In this document: piece after piece, positions 1-7,807 of the stretch | How positions within the stretch are numbered: the first letter of the stretch is position 1 | Layout: every line of letters starts with the position of its first letter | Assembly: GCF_016405965.1 (NCBI RefSeq) | Contig: NZ_JAEFCD010000038.1 | Location: 1-34,946 of the forward strand | Source: Alteromonas sp. IB21 | Lineage (GTDB): Bacteria > Pseudomonadota > Gammaproteobacteria > Enterobacterales > Alteromonadaceae | Length of the DNA: 34,946 nt | Direction: 5' to 3' | Position numbers and translations under genes: made by a program | Notes under the pieces: model-generated | What the model saw: only the letters and a program-made list of their open reading frames with translations | The model's database searches: none | What the model was told of the DNA's origin: nothing

Positions 1-54
1 AACGGGCTCTGAAGTCACTATTTTTTATAAACTCAGGAAAACGATTAGCGATAC
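1..54. other. Non-gltX sequence at the window edge
   Basis: Homology to glutamyl-tRNA synthetase stops abruptly at about position 55. These outer 54 bases do not continue the enzyme in any minus-strand frame I tried. They could be the end of an inserted element or an assembly or rearrangement junction. They match neither end of the IS30 or IS3 elements found elsewhere in the window. I cannot identify them. Confidence 0.45.
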
Positions 55-402
55 CCCTTTTGCGCGCGCTTCTTCACGCATCGCTTCCACTTCTTCAGGC
101 GTACAATAACAACGGTAAGCATTACCCGATTCTATTAACTGAGCAATAACTTCTTTATAGCGATCAAAACGTTTAGTTTGAAAAAACGGCCCTTGTGTCC
201 ACTCTAAATTTAACCAATTCATGCCATCCATAATCGCGTCAACAGACTCTTGCGTTGAACGCTCTAAATCTGTGTCTTCTATTCGTAGAATAAATTCACC
301 ATTATTTTTCTTTGCATATAACCAGCTATAAAGCGCTGTACGAGCACCGCCTACATGTAGATACCCTGTTGGGCTTGGCGCAAATCGCGTTGTTAGACTC
401 AT
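25..402 (-). pseudogene. gltX: Glutamyl-tRNA synthetase, 5' fragment (truncated)
   Basis: GltX charges tRNA-Glu with glutamate in the cytosol and is normally essential, at about 470 residues. The visible part is the start of the class I catalytic domain: the HIGH-like motif lies in FAPSPTGYLHVGGART (residues 6-21), followed by RIEDTDLERS and a C-x-C pair in YRCYCTPEE. I place the start at the ATG at 400-402, because the family begins MSLTTRFAPSPTG; the longer reading from a GTG at 418-420 adds six unlikely residues. Family-like sequence runs for 116 codons to AKG, then nine unrelated residues and a stop at 25-27. The family normally continues with a Lys/Glu-rich stretch and the zinc-binding region, so this copy cannot be functional as read. 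A full copy elsewhere, a junction, or an assembly end is implied. It diverges from the tRNA-Val cluster, as in E. coli. Confidence 0.85.
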
Positions 403-426
403 AAAGTAATCACCGTACACTATTAA

Positions 427-448
427 ATTAGCGTTTTATTTCGCTAAT
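427..448 (-). other. Inverted repeat in the gltX leader
   Basis: A perfect 7-bp inverted repeat, ATTAGCG / CGCTAAT, with an 8-base AT-rich loop, sits 25 bases upstream of the gltX start codon. It could form a hairpin in the 5' untranslated RNA or be an operator. There is no T-run in either direction that would make it a terminator. Its role is unknown. Confidence 0.3.
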
Positions 449-616
449 ATTTTAGTTGAATAAAAAATTGGCGCTATTCTATCAGGCAACGTTTGATAAA
501 ACACTATTTACCCCTGAAGATTCCGCTAAAAAGTTCACTAAATAAACAGGGTGTTGAAAATTAGAGCAATCAATTAAAATATGCTGAAAAAACATGAAAA
601 AAAGCACTTGTTTTTG

Positions 617-644
617 TTGACAGTTTTAATCATCCACCTATAAT
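617..644 (+). promoter_or_regulatory. Consensus sigma-70 promoter of the tRNA-Val cluster
   Basis: A perfect -35 hexamer TTGACA (617-622) and a perfect -10 hexamer TATAAT (639-644) are separated by 16 bases. The first tRNA-Val begins 17 bases after the -10 box. Perfect hexamers are typical of stable RNA promoters. Confidence 0.85.
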
Positions 645-660
645 ACGCCACCACAGAGAC

Positions 661-736
661 GGACGATTAGCTCAGTTGGGAGAGCACCGCCCTTACAAGG
701 CGGGGGTCACTGGTTCAAGCCCAGTATCGTCCACCA
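661..736 (+). tRNA. tRNA-Val (anticodon UAC), copy 1
   Basis: This is a 76-base cloverleaf with CCA encoded. The acceptor GGACGAT pairs with ATCGTCC, the anticodon stem CCGCC/GGCGG encloses CTTACAA (anticodon TAC), and the T arm CTGG-TTCAAGC-CCAG is standard. It lies directly behind a consensus promoter and is divergent from gltX, matching the gltX/valUXY neighbourhood of E. coli. Confidence 0.95.
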
Positions 737-804
737 CTTTGTTTTAAGTGTTAGGTAGACAAAAGACTTGCGTAGCTAAAGAAAATAAGGGAAAACACCT
801 TCTG

Positions 805-856
805 CTCTTTACAAGCCCGCACCAAGTCACTGGATAAAGCCCAGTATCGTCCACCA
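805..856 (+). pseudogene. Decayed 3' half of tRNA-Val, remnant 1
   Basis: The last 30 or so bases (CACTGG, then AAGCCCAGTATCGTCCACCA) match the 3' half of the intact tRNA-Val. The T loop reads ATAAAGC instead of TTCAAGC, and the anticodon region is scrambled to CTCTTTACAAGCCCGCACC. There is no 5' half, so it cannot fold as a tRNA. It resembles the second remnant near 1150-1208 more than the intact copies upstream of the T arm, so a unit of tRNA plus remnant was probably duplicated. Confidence 0.8.
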
Positions 857-891
857 CTTCTGCTTTTAGCAAAATGTCTCTGAAAATGATT

Positions 892-967
892 GGACGATTA
901 GCTCAGTTGGGAGAGCACCGCCCTTACAAGGCGGGGGTCACTGGTTCAAGCCCAGTATCGTCCACCA
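892..967 (+). tRNA. tRNA-Val (anticodon UAC), copy 2
   Basis: Base-for-base identical to copy 1 over 76 bases including CCA, with a standard TTCAAGC T loop. No separate promoter is obvious; it is probably processed from the same transcript. Confidence 0.95.
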
Positions 968-1007
968 ATCATTTACCCTTAGATTCATATCACTATCTGA
1001 TATATAT

Positions 1008-1083
1008 GGACGATTAGCTCAGTTGGGAGAGCACCGCCCTTACAAGGCGGGGGTCACTGGTTAAAGCCCAGTATCGTCCACCA
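1008..1083 (+). tRNA. tRNA-Val (anticodon UAC), copy 3, with T-loop change
   Basis: Identical to copies 1 and 2 except that the T loop reads TTAAAGC instead of TTCAAGC. That replaces C56, the nearly invariant base that pairs with G19 of the D loop to build the tRNA elbow. Stems, anticodon TAC and CCA are intact. It may be a weakly functional or decaying copy. Confidence 0.85.
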
Positions 1084-1143
1084 CTTACTTTTATTTTTAT
1101 CTATTTTATCCATAGTTATTTGCTGTACGCAGTTAAAAGCGGT

Positions 1144-1208
1144 GCGAGCACCTTCTACTCTTTACAACCCGCACCAAGTCACTTGTTCAAGCTCAGTATC
1201 GTCCACCA
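1144..1208 (+). pseudogene. Decayed 3' half of tRNA-Val, remnant 2
   Basis: Ends GCTCAGTATCGTCCACCA like a tRNA-Val 3' end, with one T-stem change and the TTCAAGC loop kept. The anticodon region reads CTACTCTTTACAACCCGCACC, nearly the same scrambled sequence as the first remnant. There is no D arm or 5' acceptor strand. Confidence 0.75.
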
Positions 1209-1269
1209 CTTTATTGTTTTCGCGTAATATTTAATAAAAACTAAAGACAAACTGTTCAATTCAGCTAAC

Positions 1270-1363
1270 TGTCATTCCCGAATGTTTTTATCGGGAATCT
1301 CCCGAAAAGTACGTTAAAAGCATCATTACGTTCAGGAGATACGGCAACAAGTGCGGTATGACA
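1270..1363. repeat. Interspersed palindromic element (about 94 bp)
   Basis: The ends are mutually inverted: TGTCATTCCCG at the left, and the complement of the right end reads TGTCATACCGC. Inside, TCCCGA / TCGGGA form a small hairpin, and ATCTCC ... ACGT pairs imperfectly with ACGT ... GGAGAT. There is no open reading frame. It looks like a non-coding interspersed palindromic repeat of the kind scattered between genes in Colwellia-like genomes; the family assignment is from memory. Confidence 0.6.
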
Positions 1364-1421
1364 ATACCTATATTTTCTTGAATACGACAAGCTGAACTAG
1401 AGTAAACTCTTATTAGAAGGT

Positions 1422-1450
1422 AAAAAGCTATTGCTCGAAAGTTATAGCTT
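1422..1450 (-). terminator. Rho-independent terminator of the octaheme cytochrome gene
   Basis: On the minus strand AAGCTAT pairs with ATAGCTT around a 12-base loop and is followed by a run of T (complement of 1422-1426). It lies about 35 bases past the stop codon of the cytochrome gene. Confidence 0.55.
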
Positions 1451-1484
1451 ATTCTTATGTACTAATTAAAAACTATTTATACCT

Positions 1485-3773
1485 TTAGCGATTTGAATAC
1501 CTAATAAACTGAATCAACTGCTGTACTTGCTGATTATTAGGTACTAATTGATTAAGCTGATAAGCGTAATGTAACGCTTCATCAAACGATTTAAGCGAAA
1601 TTAAAACACTCACTAACCCGTAAAGATAATCTGGATTGTTAGGCACTATTTGATGTGCTAAACCATAATCAGCTTTAGCTGCTTGAAGTTGCTGGTTTTC
1701 TTGTAATAAAACGGCCCTAGTATATAAATATCTAGGATTTCTAGCCTCATTAGCTACCGCTTTATCAAACAATGGTAAAGCTGCTTGTTTATTCTTTTGG
1801 CGCACTTTAGAAAGCGCTAACTGAAAATATAAATCTGCGGCTTTATTATTAACTTCTAGCCCTTGTTTTAGTATTTTTTCTACTTTGAATTCATCGCCTT
1901 GTTGTCGATAAACTTCAGCTAAATAAACATAAGCAGGCATAAAAATATCTTCTACTTTTATCGCAGTTAATAAAGCTTCTTCAGCTTGTTTAAAGTCTCT
2001 TTTCAAAGCATACACTTGTCCAATATTTACGTGGGCGGTCGCTCTATCAGCTTGATACAATTGTCCTTCAATGTATTCTGCAACCGCTTTTTCTAACTGT
2101 TGCCGTTTTTCTCCAACAAATGTCGGATCAGCCAGGTTTTCCACCAACTGGCGCCCTGCCGCCATTCTGACAGGCTTTTCTTGATGTGTAAGTAAAGGGA
2201 TAAGCTTTAGTGAGCGATTGATTAAACTTAATTGCCCTGATGCTCTAATCGCAGCGAGTACCAACATAATATCGCTACTATTAAGCTGCTTACTAATAAA
2301 GCCAATAAGTTCTCTATTATTTCTAGCACCAAATATACGTGAAACAGCCGAAGCCCTAATAAGTTCAGGGTTTGTCGGGACATTGGCAATAGCCATTAAT
2401 GCAGGTATAGCGGTAAAGTCGCCGCTATCAGCTAAAGCAAAGGCATGAGCGTAGCCTTTTTCTTTCTGATATGTTGAATTAGGAAACCACTTTGTTAACT
2501 GTTTGGCATGTTGGTCATTGGCTATATCACTATGACAAGACTGGCAAGCATTTGGCACACCAAGCGTGACACTTAAATCAGGACGCGGAACTTTAAACGA
2601 ATGGTCACGACGATCATCAACTTCCATATAAGTGGTTTCAGGCATATGGCAATTAACACATTGTGAACCAGCTGAATTAGCAAGGTGTTGGTGATGTGAT
2701 CTAATATCGTACTGCTCTGCACTATGACATTGGGTACAGGTGGCGTTACCTTCATGTTTAAGCTTTAAAGTATGCGGATCATGGCAATTAGTACAAGTAA
2801 CACCATTTTGATACATTTTACTTTGCTTGAACGAACCATATACATATACTTCATCAAAAATTTGCCCGTCAGGGTAATATAAAGGCGTATTTACTAATGA
2901 CGATTGATATTGCTGATGATATGGCACTGATTCAGTGTGATCTGACAGTTGTGATCTTCGGCTATGACACTGAGCACATACTTCCACTTGCTGTGTTTTT
3001 TTCACTCGCGTTGTTGGAAATAGCTTACCTAAGTCATTAGTAGCAAATGCGGGTACTTTTGTTGAAATATCTTGGCTAAAGCCAAATTTATTTTTATTAC
3101 TGTCAGGATTTTTTATTTTACTATCAGGATTTTTTACCCACGTTAAATGTTGCTCACTTCCCTGATGACAAGCGGAACAACTAACATTAATGATGTCATA
3201 ACTCGACTGATATGAAAGTGTTTCTAAATCAAAGCCTTTCTTAAAGTTTGTACTGTGGCAATCGGCGCAGTTTTGATTCCAGTTTTGCCCCATTTGCGTC
3301 CAATGAAATTCATCTTCAGCATTAAGTTCAGGATAAAGGTTAAACCACCTTTGTCCACCTTCAGCTTTTGAGCGACTGTCCCAAGCGTAAGGAATAAATT
3401 GATACTTTCCTGCTCCATCACTAAACATATATTGTTGTAGCGGGTAATAACCAAAAGTATAAAGTAACTCTTTAGTTACTGGGCTTCCATCTACTCCAGG
3501 CATAGTTATTAAATACTTGTCGTCTTGAATCAGTAGCTTTATTTCTTCATCGTTTAGCTTAACCTTGCCTAAAGTAAAATCTCCCAAATTAGAGTCCGAT
3601 GATACTTCAGCCATAGAGTGAAAATGGTGTGAGCTTTTCCAAGCTAGTGTTTGAGTTTGATGACAAGAAGCACAGCTTAAGTCTTTGTTAGCTTCACTTT
3701 TAAAACTAACAAATAATGAAAAGACAAAGAAACACCAAATTAAAACCATTGATGTTTTAAACCGAATTAGCAA
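1485..3773 (-). CDS. Octaheme c-type cytochrome with C-terminal TPR repeats
   Basis: An exported multiheme protein, probably periplasmic or surface-attached, for electron transfer or redox chemistry; the partner is unknown. An N-terminal signal (hydrophobic to about residue 28) is followed by eight CxxCH haem motifs: CASCH at 34-38, then CADCH, CSACH, CAQCH, CTNCH, CTQCH, CVNCH and CQSCH. This resembles cytochrome c554-type multihaem proteins. The C-terminal 200 or so residues are TPR-like helices (for example HVNIGQVYALKRDFKQAEEA). The start is a TTG at 3771-3773: an AAGGG Shine-Dalgarno lies six bases upstream, and this start adds the basic residues RFK that a signal peptide needs, unlike the downstream ATG. 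It lies downstream of the MBL-fold gene with a 199-bp gap, so it may be transcribed separately. The c-type cytochrome call is firm; the substrate is unknown. Confidence 0.85.
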   Translation of the reverse strand: MLIRFKTSMVLIWCFFVFSLFVSFKSEANKDLSCASCHQTQTLAWKSSHHFHSMAEVSSDSNLGDFTLGKVKLNDEEIKLLIQDDKYLITMPGVDGSPVTKELLYTFGYYPLQQYMFSDGAGKYQFIPYAWDSRSKAEGGQRWFNLYPELNAEDEFHWTQMGQNWNQNCADCHSTNFKKGFDLETLSYQSSYDIINVSCSACHQGSEQHLTWVKNPDSKIKNPDSNKNKFGFSQDISTKVPAFATNDLGKLFPTTRVKKTQQVEVCAQCHSRRSQLSDHTESVPYHQQYQSSLVNTPLYYPDGQIFDEVYVYGSFKQSKMYQNGVTCTNCHDPHTLKLKHEGNATCTQCHSAEQYDIRSHHQHLANSAGSQCVNCHMPETTYMEVDDRRDHSFKVPRPDLSVTLGVPNACQSCHSDIANDQHAKQLTKWFPNSTYQKEKGYAHAFALADSGDFTAIPALMAIANVPTNPELIRASAVSRIFGARNNRELIGFISKQLNSSDIMLVLAAIRASGQLSLINRSLKLIPLLTHQEKPVRMAAGRQLVENLADPTFVGEKRQQLEKAVAEYIEGQLYQADRATAHVNIGQVYALKRDFKQAEEALLTAIKVEDIFMPAYVYLAEVYRQQGDEFKVEKILKQGLEVNNKAADLYFQLALSKVRQKNKQAALPLFDKAVANEARNPRYLYTRAVLLQENQQLQAAKADYGLAHQIVPNNPDYLYGLVSVLISLKSFDEALHYAYQLNQLVPNNQQVQQLIQFIRYSNR

Positions 3774-3972
3774 AGTTATCCCTTAAAATTAATAAATTAA
3801 AACAAAACTTAAAGAAGCTTTTTAGCTATTACGCAAGATAAAATAAATTTATTGCCCAGTGCTCTTAAACACCCGATACACAAATAATGTGATTAACTAC
3901 ATGGTTGTAATGCTAACCATATACAAAGCAAAGCTTATCAATCTATAAATTATTAATTCTACACAACTTAGC

Positions 3973-4998
3973 CTAAGCTTGTTGGAATAACTTTACACCT
4001 TGCTCATTAAGAGTCACTTTTAAGCGACCCGCTTTAACCAATATTTGCAAACTAGCTAATGCTTCACCAAATGCAAATAAGTCATTACCTGAGTCAACTT
4101 CACAGTTAAATAACACTTGATAAGTTTCATTAACTTGTTTGGGTTCTTTACAATGCAGATAAAGCTGTTCAAGCTTTTCTTTATGCCCATAAACTATTTT
4201 ATTTAATCGGCTAACACCACCATAAAAAGCTAAACCATGTGCTGGCAAAATCAAGGTTTCATCTGTAATCACTGTTGATATGTGCTGTGCTGAATCAAAA
4301 TATAATTGCATAGGGTTAGCATCAGGCGCATCAGGCCAAATACTGATATTTGGCGTGATACTCGGTAATATTTGATCACCAGCAATAAGAATATCTAATT
4401 CCTGACAATAAAAACATGCATGCTCCGACGCATGGCCATAGCCCATCACTATTCGCCATTGATGATTACCTAAAGTAACTATTTGCTCATCTTGTAATAC
4501 CTGACAAGGTGAGTCTACAGGGTAAATAATACTGCGAAAGGTATCAATATTCCTAAAATAAGCCTTTACTTGTTTTTGTCCTTCACCGTATCCAGTATAA
4601 AACTCATTGAGCTGATCTCTTGGTACACTTGGCTCACAAGAAAATAACATTTGATAATATTTGTAATCAGGCATTGAAATACTAAAACTAGGCTTGTGCT
4701 CTAGCTCTTCAAGTAGCCAACCCACTAAGCCAATATGATCAGGGTGACCATGAGTACAAATAATGCGAGTGATTGGTTTACCTTTTAACTGGTTATTTAT
4801 TACCGCAAGCCACTGCTCTTTGGCTTTTGATGTATTCGGGCCAGTATCAATTACCACCCAACCATCAGCTTCTTCTATTAGCCAAATATTTATATGATCA
4901 AGTGCAAATGGCATACTAATGCGCAGCCAATATAAGTTATTACCTACATGCAACAGGTGTTGAGGTTCGGGGGCTTTTTCTTTGAAATTCTTTAACAT
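3973..4998 (-). CDS. MBL-fold metallo-hydrolase
   Basis: A 341-residue cytosolic protein of the metallo-beta-lactamase fold (glyoxalase II / LACTB2-like), which usually hydrolyses thioesters or esters at a dinuclear metal site. The HxHxDH motif is at residues 83-88 (THGHPDH). Further likely metal ligands are a His in GYGHASEH (189 or 193), Asp208 in AGDQ and His254 in LPAHG. The last 70 or so residues look like a winged-helix tail, common in LACTB2-like members. No signal peptide is visible. A strong terminator separates it from the TonB receptor upstream, so it needs its own promoter, which I cannot place. The substrate is unknown. A role in acyl-CoA or acyl-thioester turnover alongside the nearby catabolic genes is possible but only a guess. 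Confidence 0.8.
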   Translation of the reverse strand: MLKNFKEKAPEPQHLLHVGNNLYWLRISMPFALDHINIWLIEEADGWVVIDTGPNTSKAKEQWLAVINNQLKGKPITRIICTHGHPDHIGLVGWLLEELEHKPSFSISMPDYKYYQMLFSCEPSVPRDQLNEFYTGYGEGQKQVKAYFRNIDTFRSIIYPVDSPCQVLQDEQIVTLGNHQWRIVMGYGHASEHACFYCQELDILIAGDQILPSITPNISIWPDAPDANPMQLYFDSAQHISTVITDETLILPAHGLAFYGGVSRLNKIVYGHKEKLEQLYLHCKEPKQVNETYQVLFNCEVDSGNDLFAFGEALASLQILVKAGRLKVTLNEQGVKLFQQA

Positions 4999-5023
4999 TT
5001 TATACTTTCCAAAAATAGACGAG

Positions 5024-5071
5024 CGAAAAAAAGGCGATAGTAAGGTAACAATGTCACCTTACTTTCGCCTT
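5024..5071 (-). terminator. Strong Rho-independent terminator after the TonB receptor gene
   Basis: On the minus strand a 16-bp stem (AAGGCGAAAGTAAGGT with ACCTTACTATCGCCTT, one A-A mismatch) closes a 9-base loop and is followed by seven T. It begins 29 bases past the receptor stop codon and should isolate the receptor from the MBL-fold gene. Confidence 0.9.
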
Positions 5072-5099
5072 AACTTGCGAGCAATTATTCGAGTTTAAT

Positions 5100-7529
5100 T
5101 TAGAAGTTAAAACCTACTTCGAAGTTAATACGACGTTTACTTTGATGAACACCATTAGAATATGCACCTGCAATTAATGGGATCTTAGTTAGGTAAACTT
5201 CATAGTCTTCATCTAACAAGTTGTTTACAGTAAATGCAGCATGCCAATTGCTGTCTGCTGGTGTTAGTGTGACGCGATAGTCAACTAAAGCGTAGCCATC
5301 CTGAGTAAGGTTTACTTCATTATCTGAATCGACCGTATGTTTAGACTTATAGCTAACACTTAACATATTAACTAATTCATAATCACCAAACACTTCTGCA
5401 ATATGCTCCACAGCTACAACCGCAGTAAACTCAGGCACCCAAGCAAGGCTATCACCAGACCAGTCACACTTGCCATCTGCGCCCTGCTCACCTCTATAAA
5501 CTTCAGTTAAGCTACACGCTGCACCTTGGAATTCATCGTAGTAAAAATCTAAGTATTCCGCATTTGCAGTAATTTTTAGATCATCTGTTGCTTGCCAGAT
5601 AAACTCTACATCAACACCTTTTTGAATTGATTTACCTGCATTACCTACGTTAAATCCAATAGAACCATTGAAAATCGACGTTTGTAGGTTGTCGTAAACA
5701 CCATAAAAGGCTGCAACATTCAAGCGAACTGTTTCCCAGTCTGACTTAAAGCCCACTTCCCACGCTGATACACTTTCATCTTTAAATTCAGTATCTTCTG
5801 GCGTACCCGCTGAAGGTCCAGGTGATGTGCCAAGAGGGCTCGCTGTAACTGGGCCTTCATAAAGCGTATCAAAACCACCCGCTTTAGCACCATCGGCGTA
5901 ATTTACATAACCCATAAAGTCATCAGAGAAATGATAACTAGCACTTGCTTGTAACATTAAGTGATCTTCTTCGCGTACCATATCTTGAAATTCATGCGGA
6001 GCACCCACAGACTTTAAAACCCCCCAATAACTAAACAATGCAGGCGTTAAACCAGCAAATGGGTGACCTTCAGGGTATGGCGCTTCATCGTACGTAGAAC
6101 CATCAATATCAAGTAATCTTAAACCTTGTGTTGCAGTTTTAGTAATATCGGTATAACGAACACCAAGCGTTAAACTCAATTTATCTGTTGGATTGTAGTC
6201 AAATTGCGTAAATATCGCTTGCTGTTCAGTATTCTGCCTTAAATAGTTTGAACGAGAAAATGAACCAAACTCTAATGGGCTACCAATTAATGTGCTTACA
6301 TGAGGCATATAAAAGTCAACATCAAAACCTGTATTAAAATCTGCATCTTGATAATAAAGGCCTGCCATAATGTTTAATTGGTCGTTTATTTCAGTATCTA
6401 AACGCAATTCTTGAGAAAACTGACTGTAATCTTCAGGTGTATTTGTTGACATAAAGTTATACGGTGCCATATCAACATCTAACGTATGATAATAATCATA
6501 GTTACTGTCAGCTGTAATTGAGGTTAATGACATGCTGTCGTTAATTTGCCATACAACTTCAAGCATAGTTTCATCACTGTCGTTGTAGTTACCTGACGGG
6601 CCATTGTTAAAAATACTATCGTCATTACCCGTATTTAAATCACCTGTGCCAATACCAAAAGCGGCTAATGGTGAATTTTCTAATGGCGTAAAGTCTGGGT
6701 TAACGTGAGTATAAATAGCTAACGTTTCACCATGCTTTTCAAATTTAGCTTGTTCGTGACGAAGGTATACATTTAAGTCAGCATTTGGTTCCCAAACAAC
6801 ACCAATACGAAAAGCAGAGTCTTCGTATGAGTTTTCAGTTTTACCTGTGTAATGGTTAAATGCTGCCCCACCTGCTTGATCACGCCATTTACCCGCCAAG
6901 CGCACTGCAACTTCGTCAGAAACAGGAATATTTACACCACCTAACACTTGTGATTCTTCATATTCAGTTTCATATTTAACAGTGAACTTACCGTTTAATT
7001 CATCACCAATTTCAGGTCGTTTAGTTGCCATGCTTAATGCACCACCAACTGAGCTGTTACCGTAAAGTGACACTTGTGGGCCCTTTAATACCTCCACACG
7101 CTCCATATCGAAGAAACCTGAACGCTGTTGATTCATACGACCACGGTATACACCGTCTACATATGTACCTACAGACTGTTCAAATGACTGGTTATCACCT
7201 GATGAAACACCACGAAGTGATAAACGTGAATGGTTAGCTAGTTGTGGCTGTTCAAGACCTGGAACAAACTTAGTAAGGTCGTAAACACTGTGTACGCCCA
7301 TGCCTTCCATATGTTCGCCTGTTACCGCGTTAACACTTGAAGGTACTGTTTGAACTGACTCTACTCTTTTACGAGCTGTTACTTGGATGACTTCTAAGCC
7401 AGATTTCTCTTTGGCTTTTTCAGCCTGCTCACCAGCAGCTTCTTCTGCGTACAAGCTGCCTGAAAATAAGAATGAAACCCCGATAGCCGCCGCTAAGCGA
7501 CTTTTTACAAAAACATTGTTGGTTCTCAT
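5100..7529 (-). CDS. TonB-dependent outer-membrane receptor
   Basis: An 809-residue outer-membrane beta-barrel that imports a scarce or bulky ligand using TonB-ExbBD energy. It has a signal peptide cleaved after about residue 28 (SLYA), a TonB-box-like stretch EVIQVTA near 46-52, and a plug domain to about 170 with VPSSVNAVTGEHM and VEVLKGPQVSLYGNSSVGG. Extracellular loops are long, and it ends in the barrel signature GFNF with terminal Phe. The start ATG has a GGGGAAAG Shine-Dalgarno. It sits immediately downstream of the MalT-like regulator gene and ends in a strong terminator, so it is probably a single-gene unit. The ligand cannot be read from the sequence. Receptors of this group often take up carbohydrates, sterol-like or other hydrophobic compounds, and the catabolic locus in the window makes the last option attractive but unproven. 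Confidence 0.92.
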   Translation of the reverse strand: MRTNNVFVKSRLAAAIGVSFLFSGSLYAEEAAGEQAEKAKEKSGLEVIQVTARKRVESVQTVPSSVNAVTGEHMEGMGVHSVYDLTKFVPGLEQPQLANHSRLSLRGVSSGDNQSFEQSVGTYVDGVYRGRMNQQRSGFFDMERVEVLKGPQVSLYGNSSVGGALSMATKRPEIGDELNGKFTVKYETEYEESQVLGGVNIPVSDEVAVRLAGKWRDQAGGAAFNHYTGKTENSYEDSAFRIGVVWEPNADLNVYLRHEQAKFEKHGETLAIYTHVNPDFTPLENSPLAAFGIGTGDLNTGNDDSIFNNGPSGNYNDSDETMLEVVWQINDSMSLTSITADSNYDYYHTLDVDMAPYNFMSTNTPEDYSQFSQELRLDTEINDQLNIMAGLYYQDADFNTGFDVDFYMPHVSTLIGSPLEFGSFSRSNYLRQNTEQQAIFTQFDYNPTDKLSLTLGVRYTDITKTATQGLRLLDIDGSTYDEAPYPEGHPFAGLTPALFSYWGVLKSVGAPHEFQDMVREEDHLMLQASASYHFSDDFMGYVNYADGAKAGGFDTLYEGPVTASPLGTSPGPSAGTPEDTEFKDESVSAWEVGFKSDWETVRLNVAAFYGVYDNLQTSIFNGSIGFNVGNAGKSIQKGVDVEFIWQATDDLKITANAEYLDFYYDEFQGAACSLTEVYRGEQGADGKCDWSGDSLAWVPEFTAVVAVEHIAEVFGDYELVNMLSVSYKSKHTVDSDNEVNLTQDGYALVDYRVTLTPADSNWHAAFTVNNLLDEDYEVYLTKIPLIAGAYSNGVHQSKRRINFEVGFNF

Positions 7530-7807
7530 AACTTTCCCCGATTGTTAATTTCACTTAAATTTATTGTTATCTTTTATCAATAGTAGAGTCCTTTATGCGA
7601 AATTCAGGTCATATTCTGCTATTTAATTGTCTTAAATATAGCTAACGTTTTAAAATTTGATAGAAAAGTAACTAAGTTTTGTAGGCTCATATCCAAAACG
7701 ACATTCAAGCTAGACCGTTATACATTTGGGGCTTTGATAAGTTTCTTTAGAATCGTTCAATGCTTTATCAAGTAGGTAAAAAGACGTCAAATTAAGCAAA
7801 AATAAAT

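Noticed and set aside
661..1208. Evenly repeated short sequences resembling a CRISPR array
   Set aside because: The repeats are complete or partial tRNA-Val genes with CCA ends and a tRNA promoter; the spacing is irregular and no cas genes occur.
3901..3920. ATGGTT / AACCAT hairpin as a terminator for the MBL-fold gene
   Set aside because: It has a six-base stem and no T-run; it is too weak to support.
7736..7778. TTGATAA / TTATCAA inverted repeat as the terminator of the MalT-like regulator gene
   Set aside because: The arms are only seven A/T-rich bases, the loop is over 20 bases, and no T-run follows on the minus strand.
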